Positions 27,271 to 36,565 are shown, counted from the stretch's first letter. The stretch: 64,000 nucleotides of DNA from Donghicola tyrosinivorans (GCF_003003355.1 NZ_PVTQ01000003.1:62001-126000), one strand, 5' to 3'. Translations and numbers: made by a program. The notes: generated by a model not told the origin, from the sequence alone.

Positions 27271-27920
27271 CTTTGCGTGCCTTGATTTTAAGCACCGCGC
27301 TTGTTTCGCTACTTGGTGCATGCGGTAACGACGACCAACGGGTGCGGGACAAGCGCCTTGATTCCCTGATGCTGAACTCTGCACGGCAACTTGTCGGGAT
27401 GGCTGTCGAGACGCCTGAGCGTGCCACCGCCGAACAGCTTAGACTGATTGGGCAAGAGATTGCGCAAACCAAGGGGTTTGGCATCATGATTGCGCAAACT
27501 CCGATGACCGGCGGTGCCGATCTTTTCGCCTTAGCAACCGTAGATGGAAGTTACACGGTTTGGGGGTCTGATTCGCAAATTACCGTCACCCTGGAGGGTC
27601 CGATGCTGATCGGGACGCGCGGTTTCGGGGATGATCTTATGTCAGCCGAAATCGGGCCTGTGAACGCGCTGCTTGCTGCGCGCAGCGAAGGGGACTATCA
27701 GCGGGTGCTCCGCTTTCTCGATGGCGAGAACAATGTACGGCAGTATGCCTATGATTGTCGCATCAGCGTGATCAATGATGACACCATGCAAGAGAATTGC
27801 ACCAACCCTGACCATGCCTTCAAGAACCTATTCGAGTTCGACACCGAGACTGGCTTGGTCCGCCGGTCCGAGCAATGGATGGGCAGTGCGACGGGCTATC
27901 TGGTCATCGAAATAATATAA
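27267..27920 (+). CDS. yjbF: YjbF/GfcB-family lipoprotein
   Basis: 217 residues with a lipobox LLGAC (acylated Cys19) followed by a periplasmic domain with the family's ...YTVWGSDSQITVTLEGPMLI region and the ending VRRSEQWMGSATGYLVIEII. In the E. coli group 4 capsule and yjb operons GfcB/YjbF is an outer-membrane lipoprotein acting with YjbH. Translationally coupled to yjbH; ends before a bidirectional terminator. Confidence 0.85.
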   Translation: MTLRALILSTALVSLLGACGNDDQRVRDKRLDSLMLNSARQLVGMAVETPERATAEQLRLIGQEIAQTKGFGIMIAQTPMTGGADLFALATVDGSYTVWGSDSQITVTLEGPMLIGTRGFGDDLMSAEIGPVNALLAARSEGDYQRVLRFLDGENNVRQYAYDCRISVINDDTMQENCTNPDHAFKNLFEFDTETGLVRRSEQWMGSATGYLVIEII

Positions 27921-27942
27921 TTAAAACAATAGGTAGAAATGA

Positions 27943-27970
27943 AAAACGGGCCCGCTGAAGGGCCCGTTTT
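27943..27970. terminator. bidirectional terminator between yjbF and yjbE-like gene
   Basis: AAAACGGGCCC (27943-27953) pairs perfectly with GGGCCCGTTTT (27960-27970) around six bases. A and T tracts are built into the arms, so it works in both directions. Confidence 0.92.
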
Positions 27971-27993
27971 ACGTTGACAGTTGAAGCTGCCAA

Positions 27994-28245
27994 TTACTTG
28001 GTGGAGCTGGACGAGCTACCACCATCATCGTTCGCGCGGTTCGCTGCACCAGCGATCAGCAGAAGTGCACCGGCACCTGCAACGATCGCACCAGTGCCAA
28101 CACCGGTGACCGCAGCAGCACCAGCACCCAGTACGTTACCGGTGGTGGTTGCAGCGGTGGATGCGGGTTCGTTCTGAGCAAGCGCAACGCCTGCGGTCGA
28201 CGCGATCAGCGCAGCCGCAGCGGTAAGCGTAACAAACTTTTTCAT
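27994..28245 (-). CDS. yjbE: YjbE/GfcA-like small exported protein
   Basis: 83 residues: signal peptide MKKFVTLTAAAALIASTAGVALA, then an Ala/Thr/Gly-rich segment with a hydrophobic part (TGAIVAGAGALLLIAGAA) and a Ser-rich tail. E. coli YjbE and GfcA look the same: tiny, exported, Thr/Ser/Gly-rich, encoded next to the other yjb/gfc genes. The start at 28245 is eight bases from GGAG; an ATG six bases earlier is too close to it. Assigned by layout and neighbourhood, not strong sequence identity. It is convergent with yjbF rather than in the same operon. Confidence 0.6.
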   Translation of the reverse strand: MKKFVTLTAAAALIASTAGVALAQNEPASTAATTTGNVLGAGAAAVTGVGTGAIVAGAGALLLIAGAANRANDDGGSSSSSTK

Positions 28246-28426
28246 AATCATATCTCCAAAGCCAAACACCCGTTGCCGTAGCAACTAGGTCAGACTTGGT
28301 GTCGCACATTTTAATTTCATTTTCCAGATTGTTTTTTCCAAAAAACAACCTTTAGATGTGTATGTTCACATAGAGCTATTTCACAAAGTAACCCTTTAGT
28401 ATTACCAAGTATGGCGGTTGTTTAAT
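28246..28426. promoter_or_regulatory. divergent promoter region with AT palindrome
   Basis: AT-rich spacer between the yjbE-like gene and the sugar transferase. It holds a perfect palindrome at 28329-28348 (TTGTTTTTT-CC-AAAAAACAA) and a TGTG-TATGTT-CACA inverted repeat near 28357-28372. Either could be an operator or a transcription-stopping hairpin that insulates the two units. Confidence 0.5.
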
Positions 28427-29068
28427 ATGGTTGTTGGCGTATTAGAAACCCTTGACGAAGAACCCCAGATCACAGCCGGGAAACGTGCCTTTGATGTGAT
28501 CTTTGGGCTTACATTGCTGCCGGTCCTGCTGCCTGTCATGGCCCTGATCGGACTGGCGATTTTGATCCTGGACGGCGCACCCGTGCTGTTCGTTTCGGAG
28601 CGCATGCAAAGCCGCTGGCGCAGTTTTGATCTGCATAAGTTTCGCACGATGCGGTGCTGCGATTGCGACGCTGGCGTGTCCGGCGGCGATAAAGAAGCGC
28701 GGATTACGCGCACTGGACGCTTCCTCCGCCGCTTCCGTCTGGACGAATTACCTCAAATTTTTAACGTTATTCGTGGCGACATCAGCTTTGTCGGCCCACG
28801 CCCGCCCCTTCGCAGCTATGTCGAGCAATTTCCCGAGGTCTACGCAGAGGTCCTGCGATCGCGCCCCGGAATTACCGGCCTGGCAACCATCGTTTACCAT
28901 CGCCACGAAGAACGCATTCTGGCCGCTTGCCTCAGCGCTGAAGAAACGCACAAGGCCTACAGCGACCGCTGTGTTCCCCGAAAAGCGAAACTTGACATTA
29001 TCTATCGTAAGAACGCGTGTCTCAGCCTAGATTTGTGGCTGCTTGCGCGGACTGTTGCCAGAGCCTAG
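28427..29068 (+). CDS. undecaprenyl-phosphate sugar-phosphate transferase (initiating transferase)
   Basis: 213 residues of the bacterial sugar transferase family (PssA/ExoY/WcaJ catalytic part). One membrane segment near the N-terminus (VIFGLTLLPVLLPVMALIGL) is followed by VSERMQSRWRSFDLHKFRTM, RRFRLDELPQIFNVIRGDIS and FVGPRPPL, all family hallmarks. It attaches the first sugar phosphate to the lipid carrier and so starts polysaccharide repeat assembly. The short form lacks the extra N-terminal membrane helices of WcaJ. The ATG 28427 is preferred to a TTG at 28418. Probably first gene of the capsule locus. Confidence 0.92.
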   Translation: MVVGVLETLDEEPQITAGKRAFDVIFGLTLLPVLLPVMALIGLAILILDGAPVLFVSERMQSRWRSFDLHKFRTMRCCDCDAGVSGGDKEARITRTGRFLRRFRLDELPQIFNVIRGDISFVGPRPPLRSYVEQFPEVYAEVLRSRPGITGLATIVYHRHEERILAACLSAEETHKAYSDRCVPRKAKLDIIYRKNACLSLDLWLLARTVARA

Positions 29069-29236
29069 AAGCCCTGCCAACTAAACGTACTATTTTAAGC
29101 ATATTATACTTAAAGTTGTTTTTATCCAGAACTAGCCTGACTCGAAAAAATTCGGAACATTTCTTCCTATTAGGCATTTCTGAATGCCCTCGATGACAGG
29201 CTGGAGCGACACGGTTATCCGACAGGTGCTCTCGGC

Positions 29237-31114
29237 ATGCTTTACAAATTGCTCATACGGCTGAACCGTCCCCAAAAGCGGCAGTTGATGCTGGCGTTGG
29301 ACGTTTTGCTGGCACCATTGTCACTTGCGCTGGCATGTCTTCTTCTGAACGAGCGGACTTTTTTCGCCACCGCCACCTATGAGCAGGTGCTGATGCTGAT
29401 GGCCAGTTGCGCTGCCTTTTCTTTAGGCATGACTGCCGCCCTTGGCCTGCACCGCGTCCGCCTGAATAGCTATGAGATGTCTGGCGTCGGCTTGACCAGC
29501 GTTGCTTCGGTTGTGGTGGCCTTTGCGACGTCGCTGGTCAGCGCAGGCTTTGGTTGGCCGATCTCGGTGCGGGTGTGGGTTGCGTTCTCGATTATCTTGA
29601 TCATTGCGTCGGTCGCGTCCCGCGCAGCCATCCGGCAAATCCTGCTGGCGCTGTACCGACAGGGCGAAGGACGCATTCGGGTTCTGATCTATGGGGCAGG
29701 CCACACTGGCCAGCAGCTGGCCGCTGCCCTGCGCACAGACCGCACGGTTGAGCCTGTGGGATTCGTGGATGATAACCCGACCCTGCAAAGCCTCTCGATC
29801 AACGGGCTGCGGGTCTATTCGCCCCTGAAAATCAAGGAACTGTTCCAGCGTTACAACGTGGATCGCGTGATCTTGGCGATGCCCTCGACCAGCCGTCCAC
29901 GCCAACAGCAGATTGCCCGCCGCCTGCGCGAGATGGGCTGTGAAACCAAGCTGCTGCCCTCATTCGCCGAGATGATGCAACGCTCACACGGAGAAAGCCG
30001 CCGGATTGACCACACAGCGATCCTGAACCGCTCGAACCTGGAGGATGAGCTGCCCCGCGTTTACGACGGCTATACGGATCGGGTGGTGATGGTTACGGGC
30101 GCTGGCGGCTCGATCGGGTCCGAGCTGTGTCGTCAGTTGCTGGAATGCAAGCCGTCGAAACTGATCCTGCTCGATCACAGTGAATTCGCGCTTTACGCGA
30201 TGATGAAAGAGCTGGCGGCGCTGCGGTCAACGGTGCAATGCGTGCCGCTGTTGATGTCTGTGACGGACCGCCACGCGCTGGAGCGGGTGATGCGCCAGCA
30301 CAATGTTCAGATCGTTCTACACGCTGCTGCCTACAAACACGTCCCGATGGTCGAGAATAACGCGCTGGCGGGCCTACAGAACAACGTTCTGGGCACCAAA
30401 GCTGCAGCAGAGGCAGCCCGCACAACAGGGGTCGAGCGGTTCATTCTGGTCTCGACCGACAAGGCTGTGCGCCCGTCGAACGTTATGGGCGCGTCAAAGC
30501 GGCTGGCCGAGCTTGTGGTTCAGGATCTGGCGACGCGTTGCAGGACCACGCGCTATTCGATGGTACGCTTCGGGAACGTATTGGGATCGTCGGGGTCGAT
30601 CATTCCGCTGTTTGAGGAACAGATCGCTATGGGCGGGCCGGTGACGGTCACTCACCCCGACGTGACCCGCTACTTCATGACGATTCCAGAGGCATCGCGG
30701 CTTGTGCTCTTGGCGGGCTCATTCGCGCGGGGCGGCGATGTCTTTGTGCTGGATATGGGCAAACCCGTCCGTATCGCGCAAGTGGCGCGGCAAATGATTG
30801 AGGCTGCCGGTTATTCTGTGCGTGACGACAACAACAGCAACGGCGACATCGAGATTCGGTACATCGGCCTGCGCAAGGGTGAGAAGCTGCATGAAGAGCT
30901 GCTGATCGGGCAGGACATGCTGACCACACCGCACCCGAAAATCCTACGCGCCCGCGAAGGGCATCTGTCAGAGATCGAAGTCGCCGCAGCTTTGGCCGAA
31001 CTGCGTAATGCTATTGAGGTAGGTGACACCGAATCAGCACGGAACGCGGTGTTCAAATGGGCGGCGCCGAAGGAAAACCGCCCCGCGATTCTTGCGGAGA
31101 AGGCGATTTCATAA
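29237..31114 (+). CDS. membrane-anchored nucleotide-sugar 4,6-dehydratase (FlaA1/CapD/WbpM family)
   Basis: 625 residues: four membrane helices in the first 120, a first nucleotide-binding domain (VLIYGAGHTGQQLAAAL, about 151-167) and a second with catalytic dehydratase (VTGAGGSIGSELCRQLL, about 285-301). The catalytic tyrosine of ordinary SDRs is replaced by Met in NVMGASK, as in the FlaA1/WbpM group; VSTDKAV is also typical. Such enzymes act on UDP-GlcNAc to make deoxy-keto sugars. It overlaps the convergent epimerase gene by six bases. Confidence 0.93.
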   Translation: MLYKLLIRLNRPQKRQLMLALDVLLAPLSLALACLLLNERTFFATATYEQVLMLMASCAAFSLGMTAALGLHRVRLNSYEMSGVGLTSVASVVVAFATSLVSAGFGWPISVRVWVAFSIILIIASVASRAAIRQILLALYRQGEGRIRVLIYGAGHTGQQLAAALRTDRTVEPVGFVDDNPTLQSLSINGLRVYSPLKIKELFQRYNVDRVILAMPSTSRPRQQQIARRLREMGCETKLLPSFAEMMQRSHGESRRIDHTAILNRSNLEDELPRVYDGYTDRVVMVTGAGGSIGSELCRQLLECKPSKLILLDHSEFALYAMMKELAALRSTVQCVPLLMSVTDRHALERVMRQHNVQIVLHAAAYKHVPMVENNALAGLQNNVLGTKAAAEAARTTGVERFILVSTDKAVRPSNVMGASKRLAELVVQDLATRCRTTRYSMVRFGNVLGSSGSIIPLFEEQIAMGGPVTVTHPDVTRYFMTIPEASRLVLLAGSFARGGDVFVLDMGKPVRIAQVARQMIEAAGYSVRDDNNSNGDIEIRYIGLRKGEKLHEELLIGQDMLTTPHPKILRAREGHLSEIEVAAALAELRNAIEVGDTESARNAVFKWAAPKENRPAILAEKAIS

Positions 31115-31936
31115 GCCGCGGGTATCGCGCCAGTCCTGCATCAGTGCCTCTGCTGTTTGTGCCTGTGGCACCGGCAAATCCGACCGCGCCAAAAGCGAAG
31201 TGTCCAAGGTTGCGCGCTGTAACGCGGACTGCGGCGCCGGACGCCAGTCAAACGGAACCTTGGCGGCCTCTAGTATGCTTTGCATAGGCAGAGGCTGAGG
31301 TGCGGCGACGTTCAGCACCTTTGGAACTTGAGCGATGGGTCGTTGAACCAACGCCTCCAAAAGACGTGCCAGATCGACCGCGCCGATGTAGCTGCGCCGT
31401 GGCCCATGGCCATCTGCGAATCGGTCCAACTGCAACCGCGCATCCTGCTGCATGTGGTGAGCCAGTGAATCCGCCCCGAAAACATTGCTAAGACGCAAAA
31501 TAATCGGGCACGCAGGACCAATTTTTTTGACCTCTTCTTCCATCGCAATTTTCGCCTGACCGTAGGGCGACGCAGGTGTCAAAATCTGGGTTTCAGCGGC
31601 GTTATCGCAGTCTCTTCCGTAGACTGCCTGGGTCGAGGCATGCAGCACGCGCTCTGCGCCGGTTCTGACGGCAATTTGCTGAGCAAGCCGGCCAAGAGCC
31701 ACATTTTGGGCAAGCTCTTTTTCGTTACCGTAGCTAACACCCCAAAGGGCAATAATCCCTGCGATCTGCGGCGCGGCAGTCGCGCTGTCACTGGTGAAGC
31801 GGGCCACATCTTCGCGAGTCCACCAGAGGGGCTGAAAGCAAGGCGGCTGCGCCTGCCAGACGGCGCGCAATCGGCGGGCGACCTTTCCCGACGCTCCCAG
31901 AATAAGAATCTTTTCAGGTTTTCCAGCTACCGTCAT
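31109..31936 (-). CDS. NAD-dependent epimerase/dehydratase family protein
   Basis: 275 residues of the extended SDR family. The nucleotide-binding motif is ILILGASGKVARRL (about 9-22), and the active-site set is ASTQAVYGRD with Y in SPYGQAK (Tyr-x-x-x-Lys). It is shorter than classic UDP-glucose epimerases (about 340) and resembles dTDP-4-keto-reductase-like members. Probably finishes the sugar made by the dehydratase next to it; the exact substrate is not readable from sequence. Opposite strand to its neighbours. Confidence 0.82.
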   Translation of the reverse strand: MTVAGKPEKILILGASGKVARRLRAVWQAQPPCFQPLWWTREDVARFTSDSATAAPQIAGIIALWGVSYGNEKELAQNVALGRLAQQIAVRTGAERVLHASTQAVYGRDCDNAAETQILTPASPYGQAKIAMEEEVKKIGPACPIILRLSNVFGADSLAHHMQQDARLQLDRFADGHGPRRSYIGAVDLARLLEALVQRPIAQVPKVLNVAAPQPLPMQSILEAAKVPFDWRPAPQSALQRATLDTSLLARSDLPVPQAQTAEALMQDWRDTRGL

Positions 31937-32098
31937 CTGACCTTTCCCATGCGCCGCATCTGAACTGCGGAGTGTCCCAACAGCAAGGTTTTAGATAGGC
32001 GACAGGATGCAAATGCAACCCTTAAGAGATTCAAAACACTTGGCGACACACGCAAAAGCTGTCATCACCAATACAGTTTATAGTTGTGAGAATTACTG

Positions 32099-33208
32099 AT
32101 GGTACGCGCTTTTGTTGTCCTTCTTCTCTGTACCGTGATCAGTGGATGTGCCCTCCCCCGCGGGGCCGCGCTGAAATCCGAGATGCTGAAAGGTGCCAAG
32201 GATGAAAACGCTCCGTTCCAGCTGGTTGAGATGAACACAACCGCGATGGCCATGGTCGAAAAATGGCCCGCGAAAGGTGCAAGTCTGGCTCACAGTTGGC
32301 CTGGTGGATCGCGCGGGTCTTTGTCGTACCGGATTACAGCCGGCGACGTGTTGGCCGTGACGATCTGGGACAGTCAGGACAACTCGCTGCTGACGGCGGC
32401 AGGGCAAAAGCAGACCAGTGTGACCGACTTGCTGGTCTCGCCCTCTGGCACCATTTTCCTGCCCTACGTCGGTGAAGTGAATGTAGCCGGTCAAAGCATC
32501 GAAAGCGCACGTAACACGATCGCCACCCGGATGGAGGCGATTGCCCCCTCAGCGCAGGTTCTACTGACCGCGCAACAGGGTCAGAACAGCACCGTACGTG
32601 CTGTCTCGGGTGTTGCCGCGCCCGGTGCCTATCCGCTGCCTGACAGCAATTATACCGTGCTGAATCTGCTATCCGATGCGGGCGGCGTGGCGCGTGACAT
32701 GGACAATCCCGTCGTCCGACTGCTGCGAAACGGGGCGACCTACGAAACCTACGTTCAGGATCTGACCTCGAACGACGGCAATGATCTGGTTCTGCGGGGC
32801 GGAGACAAAGTGGTGGTGGAAGATCTGCCGCAAACCTTCATCGCAATGGGCGCGACAGGCAGCCAACAGCTGATCAGCATCAAGCATCCGCCCGTCAACG
32901 CGATTGAGGCAATCACGATGGCGGGTGGCCTGTCACCCGGACGCGCCGACCCGAAAGGCGTGCTGATCCTGCGGGAATACCCGCGAAATGCGATCCGGCA
33001 GGACACGCATGGGCCGCAGAAAGAGTCGGTGGTTTTCGCGATGAACCTGACCACTGCCGAGGGGCTGTTCGCAGCCAACAATCTGGAAATTCAACCTGAT
33101 GACATCGTTTACGTGTCGGAATCGCCAGTGCCGTCTTTGAACGCAGCACTGAACCTGTTCCGACTTGGCGGCTCTAGCGCAACTGTCGCCGGCAATCTGG
33201 GGAACTGA
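32099..33208 (+). CDS. polysaccharide export outer-membrane lipoprotein (Wza/CtrA/BexD-like)
   Basis: 369 residues with a lipobox VISGC (Cys17). The Poly_export domain is at about 75-165 (YRITAGDVLAVTIWDSQDN, GTIFLPYVGEVNVAGQS), followed by SLBB-type repeats (VSGVAAPGAYPLPDSNYTV; NAIEAITMAGGLSPGRADPK). It should form the outer-membrane channel of an ABC-dependent capsule exporter together with the KpsE- and KpsMT-like proteins encoded nearby. Next gene starts eight bases downstream. Confidence 0.92.
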   Translation: MVRAFVVLLLCTVISGCALPRGAALKSEMLKGAKDENAPFQLVEMNTTAMAMVEKWPAKGASLAHSWPGGSRGSLSYRITAGDVLAVTIWDSQDNSLLTAAGQKQTSVTDLLVSPSGTIFLPYVGEVNVAGQSIESARNTIATRMEAIAPSAQVLLTAQQGQNSTVRAVSGVAAPGAYPLPDSNYTVLNLLSDAGGVARDMDNPVVRLLRNGATYETYVQDLTSNDGNDLVLRGGDKVVVEDLPQTFIAMGATGSQQLISIKHPPVNAIEAITMAGGLSPGRADPKGVLILREYPRNAIRQDTHGPQKESVVFAMNLTTAEGLFAANNLEIQPDDIVYVSESPVPSLNAALNLFRLGGSSATVAGNLGN

Positions 33209-33216
33209 ATGACACC

Positions 33217-34254
33217 ATGGAAATGACATTTTGCAAAGACACCGCCCAGCCCGTGACCCTGCCCGGTCGCGGACGAAATGGTACGCTGGTTGCCGTGGTC
33301 GTGACATACAACCGTCTGCCGATGTTGAAGCAGACGGTTGAACGCATTCTGGCAGAGCCACCCAGCGCGTTGCATCGGTTGGTGGTGGTGGACAATGCCT
33401 CATCGGAAGACACGGTAGCGTGGCTGGCCGCGCAAACGGACTCCCGCCTTGACGTGGTGCGCCTGCCTTCGAATTGCGGCGGCGCTGGCGGCTTTGCTGC
33501 GGGGCTGAGGCACGCGATGGATCATCACAACCCCGATTGGCTTGTCGTCATGGATGATGATGCCCGCCCTGCATCAGGCGTTCTATCGCGCTTTGCAGAA
33601 ATGGACACCGGCAAGTGGGATGCATTGGCCGCAGCTGTTTACTACCCTTCAGGCGGCATATGCGAGATGAACCGCCCGTCGCGTAACCCGTTCTGGCGGC
33701 CGCGTGTCTTCGTCTCGACCCTGCTTGGGGTATTTAGGGGGCGGGCGCGGCAGTGCTATCACCTGCCCGACAGCGCCTTTAGCGCATCAAAACCGGTCGA
33801 GATTGATCTGACGTCCTTTGTCGGCTTGTTCTTGTCGCGCCACCTGATCAACGCAGTCGGCTATCCGGACGCGAACCTGTTTCTGTACGGGGATGACGTT
33901 CTCTACACCTTGCGGGCCCGCAAGAAGGGCATGCGGATCGCGATGGATAACCGCCTAAAATTTGAGCATGACTGCTCGACCTTCCAGCATGAGGGGCAGC
34001 GCGTGTTCCGACCGATCTGGAAGGTCTACTACCTCTACCGCAACGGCCTGATGATGTATCGCCGTGCAGCAGGACCCGTGTTTTTCTGGATGCTGCTGAT
34101 GGTTCTGGCCCCCAAGTGGTACCTTAGCGGCAGGCGCTATGGCAGTGATCGGAAACGCTATCTGCGGGTTATGTGGCGTGCGGTTCGTGATGGCGCAAGG
34201 GGCGACACGATGCTGACCCACCCTGAAGTTCAGGCTTTGGCGCAACACCCTTAG
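33217..34254 (+). CDS. family 2 glycosyltransferase, galactofuranosyltransferase-like
   Basis: 345 residues with a GT-A fold: VAVVVTYNRLPMLKQTVERI, the motif NCGGAGGFAAGL and the metal-binding DDDA in LVVMDDDARP. The GGAGGF plus DDDA pair is shared with GlfT-type galactofuranosyltransferases and related rhamnosyltransferases. YGDDVLYTLRARKKG fits the catalytic base loop. The presence of glf in the locus supports a UDP-galactofuranose donor, which is inference. Its stop codon overlaps that of the convergent permease gene (TTAG). Confidence 0.85.
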   Translation: MEMTFCKDTAQPVTLPGRGRNGTLVAVVVTYNRLPMLKQTVERILAEPPSALHRLVVVDNASSEDTVAWLAAQTDSRLDVVRLPSNCGGAGGFAAGLRHAMDHHNPDWLVVMDDDARPASGVLSRFAEMDTGKWDALAAAVYYPSGGICEMNRPSRNPFWRPRVFVSTLLGVFRGRARQCYHLPDSAFSASKPVEIDLTSFVGLFLSRHLINAVGYPDANLFLYGDDVLYTLRARKKGMRIAMDNRLKFEHDCSTFQHEGQRVFRPIWKVYYLYRNGLMMYRRAAGPVFFWMLLMVLAPKWYLSGRRYGSDRKRYLRVMWRAVRDGARGDTMLTHPEVQALAQHP

Positions 34255-35060
34255 GCGTTCAGAATCTCGCGGTAAAAGCGCCGCAGGAACAACAGGCCAA
34301 GGGTTAACCCTCCGAAGGACAGGCCGAACACATAAGGCAGGCTGACGTAATCGCTATGGTTCAACCCGTACACCGCATCTCGCGCCACCGAGGTCACATG
34401 AACCAACGGATTGAACCACAGAATATCCTGCGCCAGCTGCGGCAGGTCATCGACCAGATAGAGGATGCCAGAGGCGATCAACAAAGGACGGCTGATGATT
34501 CCCCAGATCATCTCCCACAGGGGATACAGCCCGAAAAGCACACAATTGATGGTCGCCGCCCCAAGGCCGATCATCGCCGCCATAAAGAACGACAGCGCCA
34601 AGGTGCCCATTTGCAAACTGATGCCCGTGTCCTGAACGGCCAGAACGCCGACAAACACAATGATCGCCACCGTCAGGTTTGTGATCCCGTTCAGAAGGAA
34701 CCGCGCCAAAAGCGCATCCATCCAGGAGACCGCAGGATATCGCAGTAAGGGTCGCGAAAAATTAATGGATCTAGAGACAGTATTCTGGATCGTCACGTAA
34801 AGGCTGAAGGGTAGGTAACCCGATGCGTAGAAAAGCAAAAAGCTGTTGCCAATCGGCGGGGTGCGCAGCACCAGCGAAAAGCCGATCGACAGCACCATCA
34901 GTGCGGCGACGGGTTCGGCAATGGCCCAGAGATAGCCGCCCGGCGTCCGCCCGTAGGTGGTCGACATTTCCCGCAACATCAGTGCGACGATCGTCCGGTG
35001 GGCTGCCGGACGGGCAGGCGCATCAGATGGCAGTTTTACCGGCGCGGTGTGAGGTGACAT
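34251..35060 (-). CDS. kpsM: capsule polysaccharide ABC transporter permease (KpsM/CtrC/BexB-like)
   Basis: 269-residue ABC-2 permease with six membrane segments. The N-terminus LMLREMSTTYGRTPGGYLWAI matches the KpsM/BexB type (REx...R.G.LW). It flips the lipid-linked polysaccharide across the inner membrane with a KpsT-like ATPase; the only such ATPase in the window is 7 kb away at 42054 on the same strand. Divergent from the KpsE-like gene by 81 bases. Confidence 0.9.
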   Translation of the reverse strand: MSPHTAPVKLPSDAPARPAAHRTIVALMLREMSTTYGRTPGGYLWAIAEPVAALMVLSIGFSLVLRTPPIGNSFLLFYASGYLPFSLYVTIQNTVSRSINFSRPLLRYPAVSWMDALLARFLLNGITNLTVAIIVFVGVLAVQDTGISLQMGTLALSFFMAAMIGLGAATINCVLFGLYPLWEMIWGIISRPLLIASGILYLVDDLPQLAQDILWFNPLVHVTSVARDAVYGLNHSDYVSLPYVFGLSFGGLTLGLLFLRRFYREILNA

Positions 35061-35141
35061 CGGAATGCAAACTCTTTAAATACAGCTTAAATTACATGAA
35101 TTGTTTTTTACTGTGCAGCGTTATTTAGCAAGGAATTTCAT

Positions 35142-36548
35142 GTGAACGCGTCCAGCGATTCCCAAAACCCGTCTGAAGCCATGCGCAAGCGGGCCAAAGT
35201 CCAATTCCGCGCGCACGCTGCGGCGAAAGGGTCAATGACCGAGGAACAGCGCAAGCGCTGGCTGGCCCGCCGCAAGTTGATGGCCGCCAAAGCCGCCCGC
35301 GCAAAGGCACTGCCTATCCAAGGTCAAAAGGCCGGAGCAAAGCCAAAGCATGCCGCCAGACCGGCCCCTGTCAAACTAGCGCCACCGCCTCCGCCAGCAC
35401 CCACGGTTATTGAGATTGCGCCACCCGCAGAACGGATGACTTTGAAGGCCCGCCACTGGGGTCTGATCGCAAGCTTTGTACTGGCGGTCATCCTGCCAAC
35501 CGTGTTGTCGATCTGGTATTTGGTGGCGATCGCGCAAGATCAATTCGCCTCGCGCACGGGATTCACGGTCCGCTCGGAAGAGGGCGGCAGCGCGACGGAT
35601 TTGCTTGGTGGTCTTGCCAGCATCACGGGCGGAAATGCCAATGGCGACGCGAATATTCTGTTTGAATATATCCAAAGCCAAGAGATCGTCCGGCGGTTGG
35701 AAGACAACGTCAACCTCAACCAGATGTTCGCGCAGAACTGGCCGAACGATCCGGTCTTTGCTCTATGGCCTGACGCCTCGATTGAGGATCTGGTTTGGTT
35801 CTGGGACCGGATTTTGAAGGTGTCCTTCGATCAAGGGACGGGCATGATCGATCTGGAGGTCAGAGCCTATACGCCTCAGGACGCGCGAACCATCGTGCAA
35901 GAGATCGTCGCCGCCAGTCAGGAATTAGTGAACGAGATCAACGCAAACGCCCGCGATGACCTGATGCGCTATGCAGAATCCGATCTGGCCGCTGCGCTGG
36001 AACGTCTTAAAGGTGCGCGTCAGGCGCTGACCGAATTCAGGACGCGCAACCAGATTGTCGATCCGAATGCCGATATTCAGGGACAGATGGGCGTGGTGAA
36101 CACCTTGCAGCAGCAGCTTGCCAACGCCTTGATTGAACTGGACCTTTTGACGGGACGCACGCCAGAAGGGGACCCGCGACTGGAACAGGCCGAACGACGG
36201 ATTGAGGTGATCCGCGAACGGATCGCCAGTGAGCGGGCGGATTTCGTGACCAACCAACTGTCGGACGGCGGGCGCGACTATCCCGCTCTGCTGGCTGAAT
36301 ACGAAGGGTTGGTCGTTGATCAGCAATTTGCCGAGGAAACATATCGCAGCGCTCTGGCTGCACTTGATCTGGCGCGAGACAAGGCCTCTCGCCAGAGCCG
36401 GTATCTTGCGACCTATGTCGCGCCGACAATGGCCGAATCCGCCGAATACCCGAAACGCCTGATGTTGATCGGCCTGATCGCCCTGTTCCTGACCCTGATC
36501 TGGAGCATTCTGGCAATGATCTACTACAGCCTGCGCGACCGCCGCTAA
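35142..36548 (+). CDS. kpsE: capsule export inner-membrane co-polymerase (KpsE/CtrB/BexC-like)
   Basis: 468 residues: basic, Ala-rich cytoplasmic N-terminus with a Pro-rich stretch (PPPPPAP near 85), membrane segment at about 108-128, a long periplasmic part with FTVRSEEGGSATDLLGGL and coiled coils (about 265-410), and a second membrane segment near 445-462. This is the PCP-3 layout that bridges KpsMT to the outer-membrane channel. Start is GTG at 35142 with AAGGA upstream. The N-terminal extension is longer than in E. coli KpsE (382 residues). Confidence 0.9.
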   Translation: MNASSDSQNPSEAMRKRAKVQFRAHAAAKGSMTEEQRKRWLARRKLMAAKAARAKALPIQGQKAGAKPKHAARPAPVKLAPPPPPAPTVIEIAPPAERMTLKARHWGLIASFVLAVILPTVLSIWYLVAIAQDQFASRTGFTVRSEEGGSATDLLGGLASITGGNANGDANILFEYIQSQEIVRRLEDNVNLNQMFAQNWPNDPVFALWPDASIEDLVWFWDRILKVSFDQGTGMIDLEVRAYTPQDARTIVQEIVAASQELVNEINANARDDLMRYAESDLAAALERLKGARQALTEFRTRNQIVDPNADIQGQMGVVNTLQQQLANALIELDLLTGRTPEGDPRLEQAERRIEVIRERIASERADFVTNQLSDGGRDYPALLAEYEGLVVDQQFAEETYRSALAALDLARDKASRQSRYLATYVAPTMAESAEYPKRLMLIGLIALFLTLIWSILAMIYYSLRDRR

Positions 36549-36550
36549 GG

Positions 36551-36565
36551 TTAACGGGGCGTTAA
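36551..36565 (+). promoter_or_regulatory. CtrA-like box upstream of the DUF2793 gene
   Basis: TTAA-CGGGGCG-TTAA matches the TTAA-N7-TTAA consensus of the alphaproteobacterial regulator CtrA. It starts two bases after the kpsE-like stop. The same stretch can also fold as part of a larger hairpin (AACGGGG with CCCCGTT at 36588-36594), so it may instead belong to a terminator. Confidence 0.45.
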
